From Dehalococcoidia bacterium (GTDB taxonomy: Bacteria > Chloroflexota > Dehalococcoidia > Lucifugimonadales > UBA1127): a DNA stretch of 62,327 nucleotides. This document shows, in pieces, positions 9,996 to 19,896 of the stretch. The stretch spans positions 1 to 62,327 of the forward strand of contig JAPYRQ010000003.1 in NCBI GenBank assembly GCA_029936935.1, written 5' to 3'. The first letter of the stretch is position 1; each line of letters begins with the position of its first letter. The notes under the pieces were generated by a model, which saw only the letters and a program-made list of their open reading frames with translations, ran no database searches and was not told the origin of the DNA. A program made the translations under genes and the position numbers.

Positions 9996-12545
9996 ATGAA
10001 AGTCGATAACAAACAAGAGGTATTGGTGGAAACGATAGGTTCTGATTCCACAGACGAGGCATCACCTATAGACAGTAAGCCGCAGACATTGAGCGCCCGG
10101 TCACTGGAACTGCTGGAGTTCCCGGCCGTGCTGGCCCAACTTGGCGGGCATTCGGCCTTCGCCCTTGGACGTGAAGCTGCCCTCGCGCTGACGCCATCGT
10201 CGAACCATGACGATGTTGCCCGCCGACAGCAGGAGACCTCTGAGGCAAGGCTCTTCATTGAGTCCGATGGCGTCATGGATATGGACGAGGCGGCAGACGT
10301 CCGACTTGAGGCGCATCGTGCAGCCAAAGAGGGCATCCTCACCGGGCTTGAGCTGCGTGCCATCGCAGAGACGCTACGGGCTGGGCGCATGGCTAGAGCC
10401 ACCTTTCAGCGCAGGTTGAAAGAATGTCCTGCGTTGGCGGATGTTGCAGGTAGGATTCCGGACTTGGATCTGCAGGAAACCAACATAGCACGGTCAATCA
10501 GCAAGAGCGGAGAGGTAGAGGATGCGGCTTCCCCCGCCCTGCGTGAGCATCGGTCTCAAGGGCGAATCGCGTACAACAGGTTGGAAGAGACGCTGCAACG
10601 GATGATTCGCTCAGACCGGGGACGAAATGTTCTTCAAGAACCGCTGATTACTGAACGGAATGGTCGATTGGTGGTGCCGGTCAAAGTGGAGATGCGCAAC
10701 AGGTTGCCGGGCCTGGTGCATGACGTCTCAGGCAGCGGCGAGACCATCTTTGTAGAGCCGCTTGCAGCGGTGACCCTGGGGAACCAGTGGCGGGAACTCA
10801 AACTCGCTGAAGGCCGTGAAGAAGAACGAATCCTCCGGGAACTCTCTACAAGCATTGGCGACTACGCTGATGAGGTCGAGTTGACCCTCGATTTGCTCGC
10901 AAGACTTGACCTTGCCCTGGCGAAAGGTCGCTACGCTAAGCGTTTAGGTGCCATTCCAGCAGCTACTGCGGGGGCTGATACCCAGGACATACGGCTGGTG
11001 GCGGCAAGGCATCCGTTGCTGCGAGGCGAAGTCGTCCCCCTATCCTTGGAACTCGGCTCAACCAGTAGGAGCGATGACGCTGATGACGGAGTGGCAGGAA
11101 CCCCTAGAAGGGTACTACTGATAACAGGCCCCAACGGCGGCGGAAAGACCGTGACTCTCAAGACCTTGGGACTCCTGGCACTGATGCATCAGACCGGACT
11201 GCAGGTTCCTGCGTCTGAAGGCACTGTGCTGCCTATCTTTGATCGCGTGTACGCGGACATCGGCGACCAGCAGAGCATTGAACAGTCCCTCTCTACGTTC
11301 ACTTCCCATATGGAAAGCGTGAAATCCATCCTATCGGAGGCCACATCGCGGTCGCTGGTGCTCATGGACGAACTTGGGACGAGCACTGACCCCGAGGAGG
11401 GTGCTGCCCTTGCCGAGGCCGTGCTGCACAGCTTGCTGCAGGTGGGAGTGACTACGGTGGCAACCACGCACTTACGACGTGTTGCAGCCTACGTGCAGGA
11501 GACCGCTGGAATGATCAATGCGAGCGTGGAATTGGACCCTGACACCTTTGAGCCCACTTACGGTCTGGCGGTCGGTCTGCCTGGGCGGAGTTATGCCCTG
11601 ACTATCGCTGCTAGGACGGGTTTGCCCCCGGAAGTGGTGGCGCGTGCACAGTCCATGCTCTCGCCGGAACACCAGCGCGTGGACGAGTTGCTGGCGGAAG
11701 TGGTGGAGGAGCGTCAGGCGGCGGCCAATATGCGTGCCGAGGGTGAGGCGGTTCTGGCTCAAGCCCAGGAACTTCGACGTGAAGCAGAAGCGGAGTTGGA
11801 GCGGTTACGGGCGCTGGAAGTGGAGCAACTTGAAGTCGCTCGACATGACTTGCAGACCCAGGCCCAGGAGTTGATGGGCAAGCTTCAAGCAGCGGGGAAG
11901 GTCCTTCATGCCACACCCCAGGCCCCTACCGTTGAAGTTGTGGCAGAGGTTCAGCAGGCGGTTGCGTCCGTGCAGAACGTACGTAAACAGCTACGCACAC
12001 GCTCGTGGAGGCCGAAGCGCGCCGATAGGGCAGCATGGTTGCAGAACCTTGCCGCGGGAGATTCAGTGCGCGTGCAGGGTTTCCCCGGAATAGCACAGGT
12101 CATTTCTGACCCGGATGGTAGAGGAATGGTTGAGGTGGCGGTAGGCTCCTTGCGAGCGCAAGTGCCCCTGGAACACGTTATGCATCGAGACCCCGAAGGA
12201 GCTTCTACTGCCCCGTCTCCGGTTAAACGCAAGCCCAAACCAAAAGTTGAGATACCGGAAGAATTCATGGGTAGCACCCAGCCCGGCGGCGAATTACTTC
12301 AAGTGCCATCAACAGACTTGGATATGAGAGGGATGCGCGTGGATGAAGCCTTAATCCAACTTGAGACGTTCCTGGACAAAGCTCTGCTGGATGGCGCATC
12401 ACAGGTGCGTATCATCCACGGCATGGGCACGGGCGCGTTGAGAACAGCGGTGCGAGAACGATTAGGCTCTCACGCTATGGTTACCCGCTGGGCGCCGGAA
12501 GAGGGCCGTACTGCCGATGGCGCAACAATTGCTGACCTGGCCTAA
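9996..12545 (+). CDS. mutS2: endonuclease MutS2
   Basis: Walker A ITGPNGGGKTVTLKTLGLL, LMDELGTSTDPEEGAALAEA, C-terminal Smr domain LDMRGMRVDEA...HGMGTGALR. Start probably at the internal ATG (9996). Confidence 0.95.
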   Translation: MKVDNKQEVLVETIGSDSTDEASPIDSKPQTLSARSLELLEFPAVLAQLGGHSAFALGREAALALTPSSNHDDVARRQQETSEARLFIESDGVMDMDEAADVRLEAHRAAKEGILTGLELRAIAETLRAGRMARATFQRRLKECPALADVAGRIPDLDLQETNIARSISKSGEVEDAASPALREHRSQGRIAYNRLEETLQRMIRSDRGRNVLQEPLITERNGRLVVPVKVEMRNRLPGLVHDVSGSGETIFVEPLAAVTLGNQWRELKLAEGREEERILRELSTSIGDYADEVELTLDLLARLDLALAKGRYAKRLGAIPAATAGADTQDIRLVAARHPLLRGEVVPLSLELGSTSRSDDADDGVAGTPRRVLLITGPNGGGKTVTLKTLGLLALMHQTGLQVPASEGTVLPIFDRVYADIGDQQSIEQSLSTFTSHMESVKSILSEATSRSLVLMDELGTSTDPEEGAALAEAVLHSLLQVGVTTVATTHLRRVAAYVQETAGMINASVELDPDTFEPTYGLAVGLPGRSYALTIAARTGLPPEVVARAQSMLSPEHQRVDELLAEVVEERQAAANMRAEGEAVLAQAQELRREAEAELERLRALEVEQLEVARHDLQTQAQELMGKLQAAGKVLHATPQAPTVEVVAEVQQAVASVQNVRKQLRTRSWRPKRADRAAWLQNLAAGDSVRVQGFPGIAQVISDPDGRGMVEVAVGSLRAQVPLEHVMHRDPEGASTAPSPVKRKPKPKVEIPEEFMGSTQPGGELLQVPSTDLDMRGMRVDEALIQLETFLDKALLDGASQVRIIHGMGTGALRTAVRERLGSHAMVTRWAPEEGRTADGATIADLA

Positions 12546-13289
12546 CGCGATAGGGCAGCGCTTGGTGTAGATGTGTCTGTACTAGAGGGTTTCGGCAGTT
12601 GATCCACGATGAAACGATACCCTACGCCCGTCTCTGTACGAATGTACCGAGGGTTGCTTGAATTATCCTTCAGCTTGTGGCGCAACCGGTTCACGAACAC
12701 ACGCAGGTAATCCACTTCCTCGCCGTATTCAATAACCAGACCTGTTGCAACAGCATCTTGTGTGTCATGACCTTGCCCTTATGGGTAACCAACTCTGTCA
12801 GCAAGCTGTACTCAGTGGGCGTCAACTTCACTTCGCTCCCTTCCACCGTGACGAAACGGAGGGCGAAGTTGATCTGAAGGTCTCCGCTCTCGTACGTTGG
12901 CTCAGGGAGCAGGGTCTCGGCCTGGTTGGTGCGACGTAATACCGCCTCTATGCGCGCAACCAGTTCTTCGATCACAATGGCTTCACCAGATAATCGTCTG
13001 CGCCTAATCGCAGAGACTTGACCTTCTCCTGCTCTTCCAGCACGGCGCTGAGCATGATAATGGGCACAGAAGACCACTCACGCACACGACGACATACCTC
13101 AAACCCGTTCATCCCCGGCATAGTCACGTCCAACACCAGAAGGTCAGCCATGGTCTCTTCCATCAACGTTAGCGCATGTAGGCCATCGCTGGCCGTCACT
13201 ACTTCGTATTCCTGCCTGCGGAGGTTCGCGGACACTGACCTCAAGATGCTCTGATCATCGCCCACCAGAAGTATTGTTGCCTTTCTCAT
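12542..13289 (-). pseudogene. OmpR/PhoB-type response regulator, interrupted by two apparent 1-nt deletions
   Basis: Receiver MRKATILLVGDDQSILRSVSANLRR...GADDYLVKP, then frame change, then IEELVARIEAVLRR...LTPTEYSLLTELVTHKGKVMTHKMLLQQVW, then a second frame change, then EYGEEVDYLRVFVNRLRHKLKDNSSNPRYIRTETGVGYRFI. Confidence 0.85.
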
Positions 13290-13650
13290 TACATCACAAC
13301 CCCTTGGGTTGTCGCAGTTGTGTGTTGGTCTGCTCTCTTCTATCCATTGAGTCTAGGCGGAATAGGCCGTTATCAACAGAGGGAGGCCATCTAATTTTGA
13401 GGGGGAAGAACTATAATTTTGCTCTACAAGTTGTCTGGAAGATTTCCCAAACACTGGGGGGTTCCGGCACTCTCACGATTCGTGGATTCCCCCAATTCCC
13501 TTGATATTTAGATATGTTTTTGGTGTTAACCCTATCATCGCTCAGAGGCGATGGGGAATGTCCCTCTATTCCACTTCAGACATTGAGGCCGCAGCAATTG
13601 CAGCGATTGAGAGTCAACAAGCGGAGACGGCAACTGCTAGCCACTAGGCT

Positions 13651-14433
13651 TCAATCGTCGCAGGCCTGAAGGGAAACGCCCATGTCCGTGTATTTTGCTG
13701 CGAACACGACTTTGAGCCGTTCCTGGAGAACGGCAAAGTCGTCACACCAACCCTCTGCAATGCAATCCTCTGTCAGCGCCCAATCAAAGTACTCGATGAG
13801 GTCATCTACCTGATCGGAGTCGTTCTTTAACCCTATCGAGAGGCTACGATCGGGCGCCTCAGCAGCCAACCACATGTTGTATCGGAGTTGGTCGCCATAG
13901 GTGAGTGGAAAGCCCGTGTCGTTGGTGTAGCCATCGATGTTGTCAGGCTCAACGGCGTCGAACCCTTTGGCGGCACAGAGGTCGAGACGCGCGCCCATGA
14001 TAGGCGCAAGAGCATCGATGTTCCGGATGTCCAACCAGCGCTCGCCTTCCCAGCCATCGTAGTCGTCGCCAAGGACTTCGGACGGAAACGCATCGGCGTC
14101 AGACCTCCACTCCTCCCAACTCCCAGCGCTCATGTGGCAGATGACATCTCGACCTTGAGCGTGGAGGCTGGAAACGAGCTCAGCGGACACATCGAACAAG
14201 TCGACATCGTAGACATCCACATCGAACGATGTATCAACGTCGCCGGTGTTTATCTGCCATTGCCAGGAGTTTCCCACTGTGGGTAGCCATGAGTCTTCGT
14301 TCAGCGGTGCCGGAGTCAAAACAGAAATAGAAGGCAGAGACTCTACCTCTTCCGAACCGCTGGAGCAGGCCGATATGAAGAGCCCTGTAACCAGGATCGC
14401 TATCAGGGCGCTCCAAGCTTGGGTGGGCATCAA
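13651..14433 (-). CDS. GH114-like (endo-alpha-1,4-polygalactosaminidase family) lipoprotein
   Basis: Signal peptide with lipobox (GLFISAC), WQWQINTGDVDTSFDVDVYDVDLFDV, VICHMSAGSWEEWR, GFDAVEPDNIDGY, GLKND. Confidence 0.8.
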   Translation of the reverse strand: MMPTQAWSALIAILVTGLFISACSSGSEEVESLPSISVLTPAPLNEDSWLPTVGNSWQWQINTGDVDTSFDVDVYDVDLFDVSAELVSSLHAQGRDVICHMSAGSWEEWRSDADAFPSEVLGDDYDGWEGERWLDIRNIDALAPIMGARLDLCAAKGFDAVEPDNIDGYTNDTGFPLTYGDQLRYNMWLAAEAPDRSLSIGLKNDSDQVDDLIEYFDWALTEDCIAEGWCDDFAVLQERLKVVFAAKYTDMGVSLQACDD

Positions 14434-14813
14434 CCGATGTACGCTATTGCTTCAACTTCCATCAAGAACTCGGGCCTGGCCAGTCGGGAAATGACCAGCA
14501 ATGTGGAGGTTGGCGGGTTCTCGTTCAAGTAGCGCAGCCGAGATGCTCGTACAGCGTAAATGTCGTCTGGGTTCAAGATGTAGGTGGTTGTCTTCACAAT
14601 ATCGCTGAGCTTTGCGCCAACGGAGGCCAGCGCGTTCTGCAGGTTCTGGTATATCTGTTCGGCCTGGGCTGCAGCGTTGCCTTCCCCCACTACGGACCCA
14701 TCCGGCGCTATGGGCACCTGACCGGCGACGTAAATGGTGTCACCAGCTTTGACCACGTGTGAATACCCTGTGGGTGTGTGCATACCGCTTGGGTTCAAGT
14801 GCTCTTTAGGCAT
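14430..14813 (-). CDS. RidA family protein
   Basis: GYSHVVKAGDTIYVAGQVPIAPDGSVVG...LSDIVKTTTYI. Confidence 0.92.
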   Translation of the reverse strand: MPKEHLNPSGMHTPTGYSHVVKAGDTIYVAGQVPIAPDGSVVGEGNAAAQAEQIYQNLQNALASVGAKLSDIVKTTTYILNPDDIYAVRASRLRYLNENPPTSTLLVISRLARPEFLMEVEAIAYIG

Positions 14814-15048
14814 AATGCTCCTTTTGAAAACAGTGTTTCTTCGATGGCCCTGGTATTATAGCCCCAACCGGCTCGCCGGTATTGATACGGAGACGAGGGC
14901 AAGCTCCCGCCTGACTTGCTGGCTCAACTATCAAGGGGAACCGGTAAGCCGGACTGGTAGTTAGAGCCGCAAGCTGAACCCGTATAAATCTGCTTTTGAA
15001 TCACTAGTACAACTACTGAGCAAGGCCGGCGAGCCAGCGGAGGGACCA

Positions 15049-16059
15049 TTGGACATTGGCAAGCTGCCAGCAGACCTGCTGGGAAAGCTGTTGAATACAG
15101 CGAACACCACGGATCCTCGAGTGTTGCTTGGCCCTCGCGTGGGCGCTGACGCAGCGGTCATCGATATGGGCGATACGGTGCTGGTTGCTAAGTCAGACCC
15201 TGTGACCTTCGCCGCTGAGCGCATCGGCTGGTACACCGTGCAGGTCAACGCCAACGACATCGCCTGCCTTGGCGCGACACCGAAGTGGTTCCTTGCCACC
15301 GTGCTGTTGCCAGAGGGAGCTGAGCCTGAGTTGGCCGAGGAGATATTCAACCAGATCACTGAGGCGTGCGATGGGTTGGGCGTTGCTCTGGTGGGAGGCC
15401 ACACAGAGATAACCTACGGCCTGACAAGAGCTATCGTGTCTGGTCATATGCTTGGCGAGGCGAAGAAGTCAGATGTCGTTTGGCCCGGAGGCGCACTGCC
15501 CGGCGATGTCCTGCTGCTCACAAGTGGGATCGCTATCGAGGGCACAGCGTTGTTGGCGCGTGAAGCCGCGGATGCGCTTCGCGCTGGTGGTATGAGCGAT
15601 GCTGAGATTGATGCAGCAGCGGCATTGTTGGAATCCCCTAGCATTAGTGTGGTCCGTGCGGCGCAGATTGCCTGTTCTGCCGGCGGCATCCATGCGATGC
15701 ACGATCCAACTGAAGGCGGCCTTGCTACCGGTTTGGCTGAGCTTGCTTCCGCTGCCAGCGTTGGCGTTGAACTGGACGCCGATGCGATTCATGTATTTCC
15801 TGAGACCCGGGCGGTGTGTACGGCGTTGCAGCTGGAACCGCTTGGATTGCTCGCTTCCGGCGCGCTTCTGATGGCTGTCGAGCCGGGGGGTGTGGCAAAC
15901 GTCCAGGCATCACTGGATCAAGAGGGTATCGATTCCCACCTCATTGGTAAGGTGACGGAAGCCACCGCCGGACTCAAGCTAGCATTTTCAAGTGGACTTT
16001 CCCCCTTGCCGATATTCCCCCGAGACGAACTTGCTCGTTACATGAGTCAACCGAACTAA
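15049..16059 (+). CDS. AIR synthase-related / HypE-like protein
   Basis: GPRVGADAAVIDMGDTVLVAKSDPVTF...VNANDIACLGATPKWFLATVLLP...GGHTE; C-terminal DPTEGGLATGLAELA. Confidence 0.85.
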   Translation: MDIGKLPADLLGKLLNTANTTDPRVLLGPRVGADAAVIDMGDTVLVAKSDPVTFAAERIGWYTVQVNANDIACLGATPKWFLATVLLPEGAEPELAEEIFNQITEACDGLGVALVGGHTEITYGLTRAIVSGHMLGEAKKSDVVWPGGALPGDVLLLTSGIAIEGTALLAREAADALRAGGMSDAEIDAAAALLESPSISVVRAAQIACSAGGIHAMHDPTEGGLATGLAELASAASVGVELDADAIHVFPETRAVCTALQLEPLGLLASGALLMAVEPGGVANVQASLDQEGIDSHLIGKVTEATAGLKLAFSSGLSPLPIFPRDELARYMSQPN

Positions 16060-16949
16060 TGCGATTACTTACTCAAACCAAAAAGCGGCCAACAGCCCTC
16101 ATGGTCTACGCCGGGCTGGCGTTGGGCGTCTCCGCCGTTTCTTCAGCTGCTGTCCTCATTCGATTGGCCGATGCCCCTGCGCTGACCATCGCCGCCTACA
16201 GGCTGGTGCTAGCGTCAATCGTCGTGGTGCCAATAGGCCTCGCCACGGACTGGAGTGCCCTTTGCTCGTTGACGTTGAAACAGTGGGGATTGGCTGCCGT
16301 CTCTGCGGCATGTCTGGCAGCGCACTTTGCTTTCTGGATAACGTCGCTGGAGCATACGTCCGTTGCCAGCTCAGTCATCATCGTGACCTCCAACCCGATA
16401 CTTGTGGCTATCGGCTCAAGGCTGATCCTGCGAGAGCGTTCATCGCCGGCGGTTGTGCTTGGCATCGGCATGGCGTTGTTTGGTGGACTTGTCATAACGG
16501 TGGGCGACTGGGATCTGGGAGACCGCAGGCTTTACGGTGATTTCCTGGCGTTTCTGGGAGCTGCTGCGGTGGCGGGATACTACATTGCTGGGCGCAGCCT
16601 GCGTGAACGATTGAGCCTCTTCGGTTACATAACCCCGGTCTACGGCGGTGCGGCGATAATCCTGCTGGTGGTCGTATTTGTGACAGACACATCAATGACC
16701 GGGTTTAGCCTGGAGACGTACGGGTATCTGGCGTTCATTGGTTTGGTTCCCCAATTGGTGGGTCACTCGTCCTTAAACTGGTCGCTGGGCTACCTGCCCG
16801 CAACGTTGGTGTCTACGGCCGTTATGGCGGAGCCGATCGGCGCAACGCTGTTGGCTTGGGCTATTCTGGACGAAACCCCACCCGTGGCCACGGTGGCTGG
16901 CGGCGCTTTGGTGTTGCTGGGAGTGTACATAGCACTGCGAAAGCGCTAG
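16059..16949 (+). CDS. EamA/DMT family transporter
   Basis: 296 aa, about 10 TM segments; overlaps the upstream stop by 1 nt. Confidence 0.88.
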   Translation: MRLLTQTKKRPTALMVYAGLALGVSAVSSAAVLIRLADAPALTIAAYRLVLASIVVVPIGLATDWSALCSLTLKQWGLAAVSAACLAAHFAFWITSLEHTSVASSVIIVTSNPILVAIGSRLILRERSSPAVVLGIGMALFGGLVITVGDWDLGDRRLYGDFLAFLGAAAVAGYYIAGRSLRERLSLFGYITPVYGGAAIILLVVVFVTDTSMTGFSLETYGYLAFIGLVPQLVGHSSLNWSLGYLPATLVSTAVMAEPIGATLLAWAILDETPPVATVAGGALVLLGVYIALRKR

Positions 16950-17022
16950 CTTCACCTTGTATTGGGCGTCCTGGCGATGCTAGAATAACCGTGCAGGTCA
17001 CGCCAGTGGCCTCGTGGTTCGT

Positions 17023-17097
17023 TCCCCGGTAGCTCAGCGGTAGAGCAATCGACTGTTAATCGATTTGTCGTAGGTTCGATCCCTACCCGGGGAGCCA
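17023..17097 (+). tRNA. tRNA-Asn (anticodon GTT), CCA encoded
   Basis: TCCCCGG acceptor, D-arm TAGCTCAGCGGTAGAGCA, anticodon loop ACTGTTAA, T-arm GTAGGTTCGATCCCTAC, CCGGGGA + G + CCA. Confidence 0.95.
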
Positions 17098-17176
17098 TTT
17101 CCCACTTTCTTGAAACCGCCGCAGTTGTGTGTTCCTAATCCTGCCGAATTTCCGTAGCTGCGCTTATACTGGAGCC

Positions 17177-17452
17177 ATGTTCTTCACCGTAACCGAAGCT
17201 GCTTTGGAAGACCTTCTTAAGGGTCGCAGGCGTGAGCAACACCCGGAAGACCGGGTCATGCGCGTGATCTGGTTTGACGACGACTACGCTTTCAAGCTGG
17301 ACACCCCTGAGTTCGACGACCTGATATTCACGCAGGACGGAGTGCAGGTGCTGTTGATCAGCCTGGATATGAATCAGAAACTCAGTGAGATGAAGATGGA
17401 CGTGGTGTATCGGAACGAGAAGAACCACTTTGTCATGCATCACCAGGACTGA
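17177..17452 (+). CDS. small HesB/IscA-fold-like protein lacking cysteines
   Basis: MFFTVTEAALEDLLKGRR...KLDTPEFDDLIFTQDGVQVLLISLDMNQKLSEMKMDVVYRNEKNHFVMHHQD; resembles the HesB pattern but has no Cys. Confidence 0.6.
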   Translation: MFFTVTEAALEDLLKGRRREQHPEDRVMRVIWFDDDYAFKLDTPEFDDLIFTQDGVQVLLISLDMNQKLSEMKMDVVYRNEKNHFVMHHQD

Positions 17453-17499
17453 AATGACCGATAACCTTGATGCCCACATTCTCCTAAAGGTGCCGTGTT

Positions 17500-18237
17500 A
17501 TGCCTGATGACCCTCTAATCCTCATAGCCCTGTTGGCCGCCGTTTTCTTTGCGGGGCTGACTCAGGGCACCACCGGCTTTGGCTTCGCCCTTGTGGCCGT
17601 CCCTCCGATGACCATCCTGGTGGACCCCCAGATCATAGTCCCGGCGTTGTTGATGCAGACCTTGATGACCGGCACGCTTATCCTCATCCATGCTCGCAAG
17701 CACCTACGCATTAACCGGATGTGGTTGCTGCCGTTGTCGGGCGTGACGGGTATCCCTGCGGGCACGCTGATCCTAGTGGTACTGGACCCCGGACCTTTGC
17801 GAGTGCTCATAGGCATTGTTGTGGTAGTGGCGGCTCTGGCAATGATGGCCGGATTCAGACGGCCCATACGGAATGAGCGGGTTGCTTCTGTGCCTGTTGG
17901 GTTTGTCAGCGGAACCCTCAGCGCAAGCACGGGGTTGTCCGGCCCGCCCGTCATCTTCTTCTACACCAACCAGAGTGTGGACATCCAGGAATTCCGGGCG
18001 AACATCGTGGCCCACTTCATCATCATGAACATCGCCACTATTCCCATATACATCATCTCAGGCCTATTTACCGGCGAGAATTTGCTGCTCAGCGCACAGC
18101 TGTTGCCTGCCACGTTGGTGGGGGTCACCAGCGGCATCGTCATCAACCGGTGGGTTCAAGAGGCGCTGTTCCGTCGGATTGCACTGGGTCTGATTCTGGC
18201 CTCGGGGACCATCGCCGTAGTATCCGGAGCCCTCTAG
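17500..18237 (+). CDS. TauE/SafE family sulfite/anion exporter
   Basis: GTTGFGFALVAVPPMTILVDPQIIVPALLM...VGFVSGTLSASTGLSGPPVIFFYT. Confidence 0.92.
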   Translation: MPDDPLILIALLAAVFFAGLTQGTTGFGFALVAVPPMTILVDPQIIVPALLMQTLMTGTLILIHARKHLRINRMWLLPLSGVTGIPAGTLILVVLDPGPLRVLIGIVVVVAALAMMAGFRRPIRNERVASVPVGFVSGTLSASTGLSGPPVIFFYTNQSVDIQEFRANIVAHFIIMNIATIPIYIISGLFTGENLLLSAQLLPATLVGVTSGIVINRWVQEALFRRIALGLILASGTIAVVSGAL

Positions 18238-18314
18238 CGCAAGGCAAACGAAAGCCCCGCAACGATGAAGGGGCATCGTGCAGGGCTATTGCTAGCTGAT
18301 TGACGCGGTGGTTG

Positions 18315-18569
18315 TTAGGCCAACGCGGGTGCGTGGAGCTTGTTCAAGGGACTGATGATCTTACCAGCCTCTTCCCAGGAAACCTGGTACCTCGGCGTCA
18401 CATCCAGGCCAACCGGGTTTGTCAGCCATTCCATCGGATTAACGTCGCCAATGGCTGGGGTGTTCAAGGTCGGAGTGCCAACTGCAACAACCTTGGATGT
18501 CCGGCTCCCCGTGTAGGAAAATTTTGTCCTTACCAGGTCGTCTATGCTGAACGTTTGGTGGTTTTCCAT
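18315..18569 (-). CDS. small hypothetical protein
   Basis: 84 aa ORF preceded by GGAGGGGAATC(ATG); no family recognised. Confidence 0.5.
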   Translation of the reverse strand: MENHQTFSIDDLVRTKFSYTGSRTSKVVAVGTPTLNTPAIGDVNPMEWLTNPVGLDVTPRYQVSWEEAGKIISPLNKLHAPALA

Positions 18570-18641
18570 GATTCCCCTCCGTGTCCTCGTTACAAGTACA
18601 CATTAGCTTTTGGGGAGAGGTGGAACATCGTCCTAGGGGAT

Positions 18642-18682
18642 GAGCGAGGGATGATTTACGAGTCATCAAAAAGGATTAATCC
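18642..18682. promoter_or_regulatory. upstream repeat element, copy A
   Basis: gagcgagggatgatttacgagtcatcaaaaaggattaatcc; 31/41 identical by eye to 19897-19937; ~70 nt upstream of the 84-aa ORF. Confidence 0.5.
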
Positions 18683-18721
18683 TTTTCTCCAATGGCCACG
18701 AATCAGGGCATCCATAGCCCA

Positions 18722-19144
18722 CTAAGCTCCGCCAGACAACGGTCGCGGACGCAGGTAACCATCCGCTCTTGTTTTTGGCCGAAGCCTTGATGGAACTCCG
18801 GGCCTGGAAGAAAGCTCCTCTGTGGTTTCGTTCATTCTCATTTGCATCAGTCGCGCCAACAGCGCTTGATCGATTCCGTCAGGGGCTGTGTATTTACCGG
18901 TCACTTGACTCGTGGCCTGGCCAATGGGGTCATGTTGTTGCGTTGATTGAGCCTCAGACATGAGCCCCCACCAGGACTCCACAAGCCAGTCCGTCAGTTC
19001 TTCACTCATGGCATCGTTTTTGCGGAGAGCAACCTTCAGGAAAGACACGAAGCCAAAATCCGGGTTTGCCCGGAGGGAGGTCATATAGGAATCCATGATG
19101 GGGGTGAGATCGGTGATTCCGTGGGCACTGTTGTCTGCGGTCAT
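18722..19144 (-). CDS. hypothetical protein
   Basis: 140 aa ORF on the same strand as flanking small ORFs; no family recognised. Confidence 0.5.
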   Translation of the reverse strand: MTADNSAHGITDLTPIMDSYMTSLRANPDFGFVSFLKVALRKNDAMSEELTDWLVESWWGLMSEAQSTQQHDPIGQATSQVTGKYTAPDGIDQALLARLMQMRMNETTEELSSRPGVPSRLRPKTRADGYLRPRPLSGGA

Positions 19145-19360
19145 CGGTGGTCACTCCCAGTAAATTACTGCTTCTTCGAAACAGAATGCCACAGCATGTT
19201 TAGCGTCACATCGACTTGATGGATGATTGAGGTATCACCCGACTGGGCGATGCCTCATTGGGCCGGCCACTGGGGTTTGGGATGAGCGTTTATTGGCTGC
19301 CATTGAAAAAGCGCGACGATAGTTCATCACACTTTTTATCATGAGCTTTTAGGTCACTAG

Positions 19361-19555
19361 TTATTTGTCAGACGCGGCGGAGGAACCATTAAAGCGACTG
19401 ATGTACTGGCGCCAGTCGTTTCGCTCTCTATCAAGCTTCAACCGGAAGATGTCTGAGAGTCGTACACCCTGCCAGCACTTGGTTGCGTAGGTGTGTAGGG
19501 CCAATGGCTCTTCAACAACCATGACCTTTGTTTTAGGCATCGTTATTGTTGTCAT
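19361..19555 (-). CDS. small hypothetical protein
   Basis: 64 aa, 21 nt downstream of the HTH gene; probable operon partner. Confidence 0.45.
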   Translation of the reverse strand: MTTITMPKTKVMVVEEPLALHTYATKCWQGVRLSDIFRLKLDRERNDWRQYISRFNGSSAASDK

Positions 19556-19576
19556 TTCGTTTCTCTCTTTTCCTAC

Positions 19577-19786
19577 TTACCAATTACCGGTTTTGGCTGT
19601 GGTGTGCTGCCAGGATTCCATTAACCGCGCCAGGTCTTCTCGATGGAACCGTCGATCTCCCCGAAGTCCTAGCCTGAAATACGGGAGGAGGCCGATCTCT
19701 GCCCATCGTCGAACTGAGTTCGGGTGAGCATTCAGCATCATTGCTGCCTCTGAAACCGTGAGGACTTGCTTCTCTGCTGTGACCAT
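19577..19786 (-). CDS. excisionase/MerR-like helix-turn-helix DNA-binding protein
   Basis: VLTVSEAAMMLNAHPNSVRRWAEIGLLPYFRLGLRGDRRFHREDLARLM. Confidence 0.8.
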   Translation of the reverse strand: MVTAEKQVLTVSEAAMMLNAHPNSVRRWAEIGLLPYFRLGLRGDRRFHREDLARLMESWQHTTAKTGNW

Positions 19787-19896
19787 GTGACCTCCTTGTG
19801 TTACCTGAAGTTCTCTGGAACCCCTTTAACCTACCGGAGTTCCCTAACATCACCATAATTCCATTTCTCCGTAGCTCGGGCATCCTCCCTTTGATT

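Noticed and set aside
12542-12545. Overlapping stop codons of mutS2 and the response regulator as a functional feature
   Set aside because: Convergent 3-nt overlap is common in compact genomes, and the response regulator is broken.
13290-13650. Possible hidden gene in the 13.3-13.65 kb gap
   Set aside because: Only a ~29-aa Ala-rich frame without a recognisable domain.
15049-16059. SenC/SelD partner for the senAB pair
   Set aside because: Sequence looks HypE-like, without SelD motifs, and lies ~28 kb away.
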